Shown one piece after another: positions 7,830-15,589 of a stretch of DNA of 64,000 bases. Every line of letters begins with the position of its first letter. The first letter of the stretch is position 1. The notes below the pieces were generated by a model. That model made no database searches, had not been told where the DNA came from, and saw only the letters and a list, made by a program, of their open reading frames with translations. Origin of the DNA: Symbioplanes lichenis (GTDB lineage: Bacteria; Actinomycetota; Actinomycetes; Mycobacteriales; Micromonosporaceae); NCBI RefSeq assembly GCF_030709675.1, contig NZ_JAUZQD010000004.1:1-64000 (forward strand), in the 5' to 3' direction. The position numbers and the translations under genes were made by a program.

Positions 7830-8909
7830 TACCGTTTCGATGTGGCCGCCGCCCCCGAGCGCCGTACGGAGGCGGGCGATGGCGACGTCGACGGCGTGGC
7901 CGTCCGTACCTCGGGGAAGGGCCGCAGCCAGGCGATCCTTGGCGACCACCGCGCCGGGGCGCGCGGCCAGCGTCGTCAGGATCGCCATCGCGGCCGGGGC
8001 GAGCGTCTGCACGCGACCGCCCACGACGACCGCATGGCCGCGGATCTCCAGCTGCTCCCCGGCGACGGACAGCTTGGCCGCCCGCCGGGGCAGCTCGTCA
8101 GTGACGATCTTGACGAGCGCGCCGAGCCTCGACCGTTGCGGGACGACCACGGGTACGTCCTCCCGTACGAGCGGGGCGGCAGTGACCGGCCCGACGCAGG
8201 CCGCCATTGTCGCGCCCCGGAACTGGTCGAGCACCCCGCCGGCTTCGTCCCCGGCGATGTCGAGCAGCGCCTGCACCGCGGGTGAGCTGGTGAAAGTCAC
8301 GGCGTCGATCTGACCGGCGGTCACCTGGCCGACGAGCCGCTTGACGGGGGTGACGTCCGCCGGGCGCGTCCACCGGTACACGGGGATCTCCACGACCGCG
8401 GCCCCGGCCGCCCGCAACGCGCCCGTGAACTCGGCCTGCGGCCCGCCGTGCAGCTGCACCGCGATCCGCCGTCCCGCGATGCCCTGGGCCAGCAGCCGTT
8501 CCAGGATCTCCTCGGAGGACTCGGTCGCCGCCGACCACTCCTCGCTCAGATCGGCCGCCCGGATCGCCCCGCAAGGTTTCGCACCGCGCGCAATCAATCG
8601 TGCGCGTCTGAGCGCTACGCGCAGGGTGTCGCCCATGCCCCACCCCTCGGCCGCCTCGAGCCATCCCCGGAACCCGATCCCGGTGGTGGCGATGACGATG
8701 TCGGGAGCCAGCCCGACGCAGGCCACGGTCGCGGCGTGCAGCGCCTCGTCGTCGCCCAGCGGCACGATGGTGAGCGCGGGCGCGACGACGACCCGGGCGC
8801 CCCGGCGCTCCAGCAGGGCCGCCAGCTCCTCCCGCCGCCGTTCCGCGGTCACCGCCACGGTGAAGCCCACGAGCGGCCCGGCCCCGGCGGCGATCTGTTC
8901 GGACGTCAC
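7764..8909 (-). CDS. uroporphyrinogen-III synthase fused to a C-terminal winged-helix DNA-binding domain
   Basis: About 381 residues. The first 260 match the HemD fold, which closes hydroxymethylbilane to uroporphyrinogen III, the siroheme precursor. The last 90 are an OmpR/PhoB-type winged helix ending in GHAVDVAIARLRTAL and VIKRGYRLR. Such fusions sit beside nitrate genes in other actinomycetes (M. tuberculosis Rv0260c, from memory) and are annotated as regulators. It may be a sensor of the tetrapyrrole pathway, an enzyme, or both. I chose the GTG at 8909 because a GlnR-like box lies between it and the only longer start, a TTG at 9014. It is the first gene of the cluster. Confidence 0.85.
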   Translation of the reverse strand: MTSEQIAAGAGPLVGFTVAVTAERRREELAALLERRGARVVVAPALTIVPLGDDEALHAATVACVGLAPDIVIATTGIGFRGWLEAAEGWGMGDTLRVALRRARLIARGAKPCGAIRAADLSEEWSAATESSEEILERLLAQGIAGRRIAVQLHGGPQAEFTGALRAAGAAVVEIPVYRWTRPADVTPVKRLVGQVTAGQIDAVTFTSSPAVQALLDIAGDEAGGVLDQFRGATMAACVGPVTAAPLVREDVPVVVPQRSRLGALVKIVTDELPRRAAKLSVAGEQLEIRGHAVVVGGRVQTLAPAAMAILTTLAARPGAVVAKDRLAAALPRGTDGHAVDVAIARLRTALGGGGHIETVIKRGYRLRVDDQPNVQTNSAS

Positions 8910-8953
8910 CGCACGATGCTCGCGACCAGCTATTTCGCCCCGGGTGCCGCCCT

Positions 8954-8980
8954 GTTTCCCCGCTGTCAACGCGGTGTCAC
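8954..8980 (-). promoter_or_regulatory. GlnR-box-like element upstream of the nitrate cluster
   Basis: Reading the minus strand: GTGAC, six bases, TTGAC, six bases, GAAAC. The second pair matches the published actinobacterial GlnR half-site pattern gTnAC-n6-GaAAC at nine of ten fixed positions, and the extra GTGAC sits one helical turn upstream. GlnR is the known nitrogen regulator of nitrate and nitrite genes in actinomycetes. The site is 45 bases before the proposed start. Confidence 0.65.
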
Positions 8981-9033
8981 AACCCCGCGTCTCCCGATGT
9001 GACGTCACGATCAACTTTCGCCTTGGGCGCGAC

Positions 9034-9072
9034 CTGGCCCTGGGCGGATCGCGCCTGTCCGATCAGGGCCAG
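9034..9072. other. inverted repeat in the 9015-9268 intergenic stretch
   Basis: CTGGCCCTG (9034-9042) is repeated inverted as CAGGGCCAG (9064-9072) around a 21-base loop. It is downstream of thrC and upstream of the nitrate cluster on the minus strand. It could be a weak terminator or a protein-binding site; there is no T-tract. The rest of 9073-9268 holds nothing I recognise. Confidence 0.4.
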
Positions 9073-9268
9073 AAACGCGCATGAGCCAGGCGCATTCGCA
9101 CACCGCGCGGTGACCCCCTCGCATCATGCGGGCCGCGGGCTTCCCACACACAGCTCCTTGATCGCGAGAGGGCGATGAGCGAGCCGCGCATTTCGCCGAT
9201 GACTCGACCGGGCGCCCCTTGCCCGCTGTGTCATGACGGTCGGCGGGGAGCGACGTGTGCGCGTTCGC

Positions 9269-10393
9269 TCAGTGCGACGCGAGAAGGCGTCCTACCGTGT
9301 CGGCTGCTTTGAGGGCTGTGCCGGTCAGGATCACCACGACGGTTTGTCCGGGCACGAGCTCGCCGCGGGCTGCGAAGTCACGGATGGCGGGGACGACGAT
9401 GCTGCTTGTGGGCTCGGCGTAGAGACCCCGGCTCGCCAGCTCGAAGGCCGCCGGCGCGATGGCTTCTTCGGGCACCGCGGACATGGCGCCCCCGGACGTA
9501 CGGATGGCGTCGAGCACTTCTTGGTCGCGCACCGGGCGGGCGATGGACGTACCCTCCGCAATCGTGGGTGACCACTCGCCCGGCGTGACCGCGTCGCGGC
9601 CCGCAGCGAACGCCGAGGTCAGCGGGCTGCAGTTCGCGGGTTGCGCGACCAGCAGGCGTGGCCGGCGGGTGATGGCGCCGGACGCGAGGAGCTCGCCGAA
9701 GCCCAGGTGCAGGCCGAGTACGAGGCTGCCCGCGCCGCACGGCAGGACGATCGCGTCGGGTGCGTCGAAGGCCAGGTCTTCCCAGATTTCGTACGCCAGC
9801 AGCTTGGTGCCCTGCAGAAAGTACGGATGCCAGTTGTGACTGGCGTAGAAGATCTCGGCCGAGCGCCGCACCGCCTCGTCGGCCGTGGCCTGGCGGCTGC
9901 CCGGGATCAGCTCGACCGTCGCGCCGTGCACGCGGCTCTGCTGGATCTTGGCCGGTGACGTGCTTTCCGGGGCGAGGATGGTGGCGCGGATGCCGGCCGC
10001 CGCCGCGTAGGCCGCTACCGACGAGCCGCCGTTGCCGCTGCTGTCCTCGAGCATCGCGGTTACGCCCTGCGCGCGGAGCAGCGACATCATCACCGACGTG
10101 CCGCGGTCCTTGAAGCTGGCGGTCGGGTTGAACCACTCGGGCTTGAGCGAAACGCGCAAACCGTCAACGTCGAACGGCAACAACGGCGTACATCCCTCGC
10201 CGAGCGACACCGGCTGCGCGATCCCGTCCGGCAGGGCGGCGGCATAGCGCCATTGTGAGCGTACGTGCGAAGCGACGTCGTCCCGGGTGATCCCCCGCAG
10301 CGGGGTGACCATCAGGGGGCTGCCGTCATCGCCCCGCCAGCGTGGTTCGTGGAGCGGATAGTGACGGCCGGCGCGATCGACGAGGGAGGTCAT
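9269..10393 (-). CDS. thrC: threonine synthase-like PLP-dependent enzyme
   Basis: This 374-residue fold-type II PLP enzyme probably converts O-phosphohomoserine to threonine. The PLP lysine is in ASFKDRGTS (about residue 98), the substrate/phosphate loop is DSSGNGGSSVAAYAA, and a GAGSLVLG glycine loop binds the cofactor phosphate. Its N-terminus has the short strand-rich segment of threonine synthases with a SLGEGCTPL motif. It starts at an ATG with GGAGG close upstream on the plus-strand complement region and has no operon partner. Related threonine-synthase-like paralogues exist in actinomycetes, so a role outside core threonine synthesis is possible. Confidence 0.8.
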   Translation of the reverse strand: MTSLVDRAGRHYPLHEPRWRGDDGSPLMVTPLRGITRDDVASHVRSQWRYAAALPDGIAQPVSLGEGCTPLLPFDVDGLRVSLKPEWFNPTASFKDRGTSVMMSLLRAQGVTAMLEDSSGNGGSSVAAYAAAAGIRATILAPESTSPAKIQQSRVHGATVELIPGSRQATADEAVRRSAEIFYASHNWHPYFLQGTKLLAYEIWEDLAFDAPDAIVLPCGAGSLVLGLHLGFGELLASGAITRRPRLLVAQPANCSPLTSAFAAGRDAVTPGEWSPTIAEGTSIARPVRDQEVLDAIRTSGGAMSAVPEEAIAPAAFELASRGLYAEPTSSIVVPAIRDFAARGELVPGQTVVVILTGTALKAADTVGRLLASH

Positions 10394-10421
10394 GCGATCA
10401 CCATATTTTTTCGGCGAGGGA

Positions 10422-10448
10422 CTGGCACTCGCCGGGTCGTAGTGCTAA
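10422..10448. promoter_or_regulatory. CIRCE-like inverted repeat upstream of hsp20
   Basis: CTGGCACTC, nine bases, TAGTGCTAA. The consensus HrcA operator CIRCE is TTAGCACTC-N9-GAGTGCTAA; this element keeps the exact 9-9-9 geometry with three mismatches. It lies 147 bases before the Hsp20 start and 29 bases from the thrC start, so it could in principle act on either gene; Hsp20 is the natural target. Confidence 0.65.
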
Positions 10449-10594
10449 AAAAATACTTGTCGCTGCTGCTCAGGCCGTGGTGAGTGAACCACCTCGGACT
10501 GTGCCGCGTGACTGCTTCGGCAGAGTGAGTCTCGATCGCCGAGCGCCACACGCCCCGCCGGAAAGGCCGGCGGGCCGCACGAGGAGGTGGATCC

Positions 10595-11068
10595 GTGGTG
10601 CTGACTTTCGACCCTTTCCGCGACTTCGACCGCCTGGCCGGTCAGATGTTCGGCGCCGCCGCAGGGGGCGCCGGGGCCGCCACGATGGCGATGCCCATGG
10701 ACCTCTACCGGTCCGGTGACCACTTCGTTCTGCACTGCGACCTCGCGGGCGCGGACCCGGGCTCGGTCCAGGTGGACGTCGACGGCAAGGTCCTGACCAT
10801 CCGGGCCGAGCGCTCGGCCCGCACCGATGCCGACGTGCAGTGGCTGCGCCGCGAGCGTCCGACGGGCACGTTCGAGCGCCGCCTCCAGCTCGGCGACGGG
10901 CTCGACCTGGATCGGGTGTCCGCCACCTGGCAGGACGGGGTGCTGACCCTGACGATCCCGGTCGCCGAGGCCGCCAAGCCGCGCCGTATTGAGATCGCCC
11001 GGGGCGCGGAAGCGTCGCCCGTTCTGGGGAGCCAGGCGCCGGAGAAGCCGGCCATCTCACGCAGCTGA
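10595..11068 (+). CDS. Hsp20/alpha-crystallin small heat-shock protein
   Basis: This 157-residue ATP-independent holdase has a central alpha-crystallin domain. It opens with MPMDLYRSGDHFVLHCDLAG, has the conserved ERPTGTFERRLQL strand, and ends in the G-V-L-T-L-T-I-P signature near residue 130. The N-terminal PFRDFDRL helix is typical of actinobacterial Hsp18/Hsp20 proteins. The GTG start follows an AGGAGG ribosome site at 10582 by seven bases. The upstream CIRCE-like element suggests control by HrcA and heat induction. The gene appears to be monocistronic; a repeat-filled gap follows. Confidence 0.93.
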   Translation: MVLTFDPFRDFDRLAGQMFGAAAGGAGAATMAMPMDLYRSGDHFVLHCDLAGADPGSVQVDVDGKVLTIRAERSARTDADVQWLRRERPTGTFERRLQLGDGLDLDRVSATWQDGVLTLTIPVAEAAKPRRIEIARGAEASPVLGSQAPEKPAISRS

Positions 11069-11250
11069 GTGTGCGAACGCGCAGGCGTGAGAACGTCTGA
11101 ACGCTCGGCGCGAGGGCGGGAACGCACGGCAGACGAGCGCGGAACACTACGGGCGGCGGGCATGGTGCATGGCCGCCGCCTGTAACGCGCAAATGAGCAT
11201 GAGCGGATGAGCGATCCCGTCCGGCGAGCGGTTCGCTGCTGGACGGGATG

Positions 11251-11405
11251 CTGAGCGATTCGCTCCCGGACAGACCGCCGAGCGAACCGCACTCCGAGAG
11301 GCAGCCGAGCGAATCACACCCCGAGAGGCAGCCGAGCGAATCGCTCCCGGACAGGCCGCCGAGCGAATCACACCCGGGACCGCCGAGCGAATCGCTCCGG
11401 GACGG
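11251..11405. repeat. 27-bp tandem repeat array
   Basis: Units start with CCGAGCGA at 11278, 11305, 11332, 11359 and 11383. The first three are 27 bp and the last two are shortened to about 24. A diverged unit precedes them at 11251. Two alternating variants occur, ending in CCCCGAGAGGCAG or CCCGGACAGGCCG. Confidence 0.9.
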
Positions 11406-11615
11406 TCGAAACCATCGACGCTCGTGCCGCCAGCTGGGCCGCGGACGCGCTTCGGCGCCCGAGCGGCTCGTCAAGCTTCCGAACGACTTATCAAGCTCCC
11501 GGCCGCCGGCGACGGATTCCCTCCACATCCGTCGCGGTCCCGCAGTACACCGGCGGCCGGGCCGCGGCCCGTGCATCACGGCGGCTGCGCGCGACCGGCG
11601 CCGCATGAGGCATCG

Positions 11616-11840
11616 CACGAGGACTCGCACGGCCGGCACGAGGACTCGCACGGCCGGCACGAGGACATCCGCGACCGTTACGAGGACCGCACGGGCTGTA
11701 TGAGGATCCGCGCGACCGGCACGAGGACCTACGCGGCTGGCGCGAGGACCCGCGCGACCGTTACGAGGACGCACGGCCTGCACGAGGGTCCGCGCAACCG
11801 GCACGAGGACCTACGCGGCTGGCGCGAGGACCCACGCGAG
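11616..11840. repeat. 21-bp degenerate tandem repeat array
   Basis: About ten copies of a 21-bp unit beginning CACGAGGAC. The first three copies (starting 11616, 11637, 11658) are nearly exact; later copies vary in the CGCGACCGG half. Longer blocks of two units are themselves repeated (GACCTACGCGGCTGGCGCGA occurs twice), showing more than one round of duplication. Confidence 0.88.
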
Positions 11841-11889
11841 CACGAGCATCGGCCCGACACAGGAGGGTGGCCTCCAGGTGTGCGCGCCT

Positions 11890-12015
11890 GAACCGACTTG
11901 GCGTGGTGCGGGTTCGTGCATTTGAACCGACTTTGCGCGGTGCAGGTTACGCACCAGAACCGACTTCGTGCGGTGCAGGTTCGTGCACCTGACCGACTTT
12001 GCGCGGTGCGCGCAG
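11890..12015. repeat. 33-34-bp tandem repeat array
   Basis: Three full units begin GAACCGACTT at 11890, 11924 and 11957, and a partial fourth begins at 11991. Each continues with a GCGGTGCAGGTT-like stretch. Unlike the other arrays in this window the period is not a multiple of three. Confidence 0.88.
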
Positions 12016-12216
12016 ACCACACGTTCAAGTCAGGCAGGCGACCGCGCTGACCCCGCCGAGCCACGGGCGCTTGTTCTGGTGCGGTCGTCGCCGATGCGGA
12101 CTGTGCGTTTGAGCGGTTTCGCTCAGGTGCCGCGCCGTGCCGTGCCGCGGGCTCGGGCGGTGGCCGGGCGGGGCCGAAATGCTCAGAGTTGCTCAGCGGG
12201 TGCCGATTTTCGCGGT

Positions 12217-14199
12217 ATGGACGCTGTCCCGCTGACTCTGGACTCCGTGATCGACGAGCTGGTGGTCAGTGTTTACGTCAGTCATGTGGGGCTGGCGGAG
12301 CGGGCCACCGCGGTGGCCGAGGGGGCGCAGCAGGCGGGCGATGCGCGTACGGCCGGGCTGGCCTGGCTGGTTGTTGCCGACCTGCACAATCGCGCGGGGC
12401 GGGCCGATGTCGGCATTGCGCGGGCGCGGGAGATCCTGGCGACGGCTGCTGATCGAGTGGTCGTGGCTCATGCGCATGCGGTCATCGCGGGTGGGCTGTG
12501 GCGGGTCGGGGACAACGGGCAGGCCGTGCGTCATGCGTACCCGGCCAATCGGATGCTCGGGCCCGGCGATCCCGCGGCGCTGCGGGTCGACCATGCGCTC
12601 ATTCTGGCGTCGCTGGTGAACGATCGGCGCATCGGTGGCATCTCGCATCAGGAGTTCCGGGCGGCGCAGGAGCTGGCCGACGCGTCCGGGGTGGCCGCGC
12701 TCATTCTGGCGAATCTGAACAACTGGGCGTGGTGTTCGTACACGCACGGGGACTTCACGGCCGCCGCCGAGCTGGCCGGGGAGATGCAGGCGTACAGCGA
12801 GGCGGCGAACGAACCGCTCAATGCGTCATGCGCGGACACTGTCGCGCGCATTCTGCTCGAGGCCGGCGAGCCGGGCGAGGCGCTGCGGATCATCGAGCAG
12901 GCGATCGTGTCGGCGCAGCCCACGGACGCGGACGCCATCCCGAGCGCGCTGATCACGCTCGCCGACATCCAGCGGCACGAGGGCAACGTCGGAGCTGCTT
13001 TGCGTACGCTGCAAGCCTGTCGCGAGATGGCGGAACGTGACCGTCTTCCCGACGTCGACGCCCTGGCGCTGCGCATGATCGCCGGGTGCCATGCGGATCT
13101 GGGCGAGTTCGCGGCGGCGTACCAGGAGATGGTCGAATTTCACGAGGCCTGGACCGCCCGGCGTGAGGAGCGCAGCGAGGTGATGGCCCGCGTGGCCCAC
13201 GCGCAGTTCGCCGTCGACGAGGCGCGGCGCACCACCGAGCGCTTCCGCGACATGGCCGAGCGCGACGCCCTCACCGGTCTGTGGAACCGTCGCCGCTCCG
13301 ACGCCCAGCTGGCCGTGCTCGTCGGCTCCGGAGGCGGCGCAATTCGCGAGGCAGGAAGCAGTGCGACCCGCGAGACTGGAAGCAGTGCGACCCGCGAGGC
13401 AGGAGGCGGTGCGTCCCGCGAGACGGGGAACAGTGCGACCCGCGAGGCAGGAGCGGCAGGCGGCGCGACCTGCGAGGTGGGAAGCGAAGCCGGCGCGGGA
13501 GGAGGTGTGAGCCGCGAGGCCGCAGTGGTAGTCGCTGCGACCCACGAGACCGGGGCTGGAGGAGGTGCCATCCGCGCCGCAGGAGCAGATGGTGACGCGT
13601 CCCGCCCGGGAAGAGGCGGTGCGGCTCGCGAGCTAGGAGCGGCACCCGGTGTGAGCCGTGAGACAGGAGCGGCACCGGGTGTGAGCCGTGAGGCAGGAGC
13701 AGGAGGCGCGGCGCCGAACGACGAAGGCGCCGGGAACGGCACGGCGACTCGGAACACCGGGACTGTGGAGGCGGCGACCGGGGGCGGGCGTGGGCCGGTG
13801 GGGGTTGCGCTGCTTGATCTTGATCATTTCAAGGCGGTGAACGACACGTTCACGCATGCGATGGGTGACGAGGTGCTCTGCCGGGTGGCGGATCTGCTGC
13901 GCGCTTCGTGCGGGTACGCGGGGCGGCACGGCGGGGAGGAGTTCATCGTGCTGATCGAGGCGGATCCGGCGGCCGCGGCGGCGTGCTGCGAACGGTTGCG
14001 GGCGGCGATCGAGGCGTACGACTGGGCGGGTCTTGCTCCTGGGCTTGCCGTCACCGCCAGCGTGGGGCTCACCGCGCTGCGTGCGGACGACACGGCCGAG
14101 TCGGTGGTCCGGCGCGCGGACGAGCATCTGTACGCGGCCAAGCGCGCAGGTCGCAACACCGTCGTCGCCGACCCGGCGGGGCCGCTCGGCCTGACTTGA
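12217..14199 (+). CDS. TPR-repeat diguanylate cyclase with a repeat insertion inside the GGDEF domain
   Basis: About 660 residues. Residues 30-340 are helical repeats of TPR type and should mediate binding or sensing. The GGDEF domain begins at DALTGLWNRRR (about 350), is interrupted by roughly 135 residues of 8-residue repeats, and resumes at ALLDLDHFKAVND (about 530) with the active-site motif GGEEF near 573. The metal- and substrate-binding D and N residues of the LDLDHFKAVND motif are present, so cyclic-di-GMP synthesis is plausible. No RxxD inhibitory site precedes GGEEF. There are no membrane segments. The ATG at 12217 begins the first folded segment; the frame is open upstream through repeats. 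It has no operon partner. Confidence 0.85.
   Translation: MDAVPLTLDSVIDELVVSVYVSHVGLAERATAVAEGAQQAGDARTAGLAWLVVADLHNRAGRADVGIARAREILATAADRVVVAHAHAVIAGGLWRVGDNGQAVRHAYPANRMLGPGDPAALRVDHALILASLVNDRRIGGISHQEFRAAQELADASGVAALILANLNNWAWCSYTHGDFTAAAELAGEMQAYSEAANEPLNASCADTVARILLEAGEPGEALRIIEQAIVSAQPTDADAIPSALITLADIQRHEGNVGAALRTLQACREMAERDRLPDVDALALRMIAGCHADLGEFAAAYQEMVEFHEAWTARREERSEVMARVAHAQFAVDEARRTTERFRDMAERDALTGLWNRRRSDAQLAVLVGSGGGAIREAGSSATRETGSSATREAGGGASRETGNSATREAGAAGGATCEVGSEAGAGGGVSREAAVVVAATHETGAGGGAIRAAGADGDASRPGRGGAARELGAAPGVSRETGAAPGVSREAGAGGAAPNDEGAGNGTATRNTGTVEAATGGGRGPVGVALLDLDHFKAVNDTFTHAMGDEVLCRVADLLRASCGYAGRHGGEEFIVLIEADPAAAAACCERLRAAIEAYDWAGLAPGLAVTASVGLTALRADDTAESVVRRADEHLYAAKRAGRNTVVADPAGPLGLT
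13324..13731 (+). repeat. 24-bp coding repeats inserted in the GGDEF domain
   Basis: The array encodes units of the type A/T-G-S-S-A-T-R-E (24 bp, eight codons). It is clearest at 13350-13450 and progressively degenerate toward 13731. It sits between the first helix and the second strand of the cyclase fold, where family members have only about 15-25 residues. Confidence 0.9.
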
Positions 14200-14284
14200 G
14201 CACACCCGGGTCACCGGACGCCGAGCGGGAGACGGGCCGCCCAGGTCAATCGAGATCGAGCGAAAGCGGGCCGCCCTGACCAGC

Positions 14285-14389
14285 GGGTCGGCGAGCGAGA
14301 ATCGCGGATCGGCGAGTAAGAACTGCGGGTCGGCGAGCGAGAATCGCGGGCCGGCGAGCGGAAACCCCGGGTCGGCAAGCGAAAACCTG
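14285..14389. repeat. 21-bp tandem repeat array, five copies
   Basis: Copies at 14285, 14306, 14327, 14348 and 14369, consensus GGGTCGGCGAGCGAGAATCGC. Copies 1 and 3 are identical. The array fills the gap between two convergent genes and stops two bases from the stop codon of the minus-strand gene. Confidence 0.92.
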
Positions 14390-14391
14390 GA

Positions 14392-15519
14392 TCAGCGGAC
14401 GCCGAGTGAGAACAGGGAGATGCCGTACTTGTCCTGGTGGCGGCGGTCGTTGACGACGCGGACCCAGCGGGCCGGGACGTCGGCCAGGGCGGTGCCGACC
14501 TCGCCTTCCGTGCCGGTGATGCCGCTGACCGCGGTGCGCCAGGTGCGGCCGTCGGTGGAGACGTCGATGTGGTACTCCTCGGCGTACGAGCGTTCCCACA
14601 GCACCTCGACGCGGGACACCGACCAGATGTCGCCGAGGTCGACGGCGATCCAGCTGTTCTCGGACCAGTTGCTGCTCCAGCGGGTGGAGTCGTCGCCGTC
14701 GACGGCCTTGGCCGCGGCGTAGGCGTCGCCTTCCAGGCCGGACACGGTCACCGGGCGGCGCAGGGCCAGGTCGGCGCCGGTGCCGGGGCGTCCGGTCACG
14801 GCCGGCTTCGGCGTGCCGGGTGCGGCCGGCTTGCTCGTCGCCGGTGTCGCGGCGGGCGTCTTGCCGGGAACTCCGGGCCGTGCCGGCCCGGACGGCCCCG
14901 GCGCGGAAGGACCGGGCTGCCCGGTCGCGGCAGGATCGGTCGCGGAGGCGCCGGACGACGGCCCGGCGGTCCCGGGTGCGGCGGACGACGGCGCGACCGG
15001 CTGCTCGGGCGTGCCGGCCGCCGCGCCGCCTCCGGCCAGTGGCACCCCCGCCGGATTTCCGCCGATCGGCGCCTCGGCCCGCAGTGCGAACCACACGGGT
15101 ACGCCCACCGCGGCCGCCACCACGATCACAGCCGCCGGCCCGATGAGCCACCACCGCCGCCACCCACCGGCCGAAGACCCACCAGCCGGAGACATGCCGG
15201 CCGAAGAAGCGCCGGCCGAGGACGAGGGAGACGACACGTCGACCAAAGACGAAGGAGCCGACACGCCGCCCGAGGACGACACGCCACCCGAGGAAGCAGG
15301 AGACGACACGCCAGCGGAGGAAGACTCGCCGGCCGAACACGAGGGAGACGACGCGGCGGGCGCGGACGAGCGCGAAGCGCCGCCGAACGAGGAGCCCCGC
15401 CCCACGGCCCGGGACAGGTTGGACGGTCGCCGCCGCGCCGGGGCGGGCTCCTCGGGCGGGGACGCTTCGTTGCCGATCACGACGAAGAGGTCTACCAGTG
15501 CGCCGCCCGCCCGGTCCAC
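14392..15519 (-). CDS. membrane-anchored protein with C-terminal discoidin (F5/8 type C) domain
   Basis: About 375 residues. An N-terminal 120-residue Ser/Ala/Gly-rich cytosolic region precedes one membrane segment (WWLIGPAAVIVVAAAVGVPV, about residue 127). A long Pro/Ala/Gly-rich linker follows, then a C-terminal F5/8-type jelly-roll of about 130 residues (AAKAVDGDDSTRWSSNW, then WIAVDLGD). Such domains bind carbohydrates or cell-wall polymers outside the cell. The GTG at 15519 is the longest start and lacks a clear ribosome site. The protein's ligand and partner are unknown; no neighbour suggests a pathway. Confidence 0.75.
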   Translation of the reverse strand: MDRAGGALVDLFVVIGNEASPPEEPAPARRRPSNLSRAVGRGSSFGGASRSSAPAASSPSCSAGESSSAGVSSPASSGGVSSSGGVSAPSSLVDVSSPSSSAGASSAGMSPAGGSSAGGWRRWWLIGPAAVIVVAAAVGVPVWFALRAEAPIGGNPAGVPLAGGGAAAGTPEQPVAPSSAAPGTAGPSSGASATDPAATGQPGPSAPGPSGPARPGVPGKTPAATPATSKPAAPGTPKPAVTGRPGTGADLALRRPVTVSGLEGDAYAAAKAVDGDDSTRWSSNWSENSWIAVDLGDIWSVSRVEVLWERSYAEEYHIDVSTDGRTWRTAVSGITGTEGEVGTALADVPARWVRVVNDRRHQDKYGISLFSLGVR

Positions 15520-15589
15520 TTCGCACTGATCATTTGCCGGTCACTTAGTAGTCACCCGGCCGGAACCCGCCGCCGGCAACGAAAGTCGC

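Larger units (their letters stand above)
11069..12216. other. 1.1-kb gene-free stretch filled with minisatellite arrays
   Basis: No reading frame here looks like protein: the open frames on both strands are explained by GC bias and by repeats with periods divisible by three. The stretch holds three unrelated tandem arrays (27, 21 and about 34 bp, listed separately), separated by short unique spacers. Its right end must hold the promoter of the GGDEF gene, but I see no convincing hexamers. Confidence 0.75.

Noticed and set aside
10470..11804. Minus-strand frame of 444 codons over hsp20 and the repeat stretch
   Set aside because: It is repeat-derived, overlaps a clear Hsp20 gene on the other strand, and has no protein-like segment.
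11251..12015. CRISPR array
   Set aside because: Units are directly adjacent with no unique spacers, and no cas gene is present.
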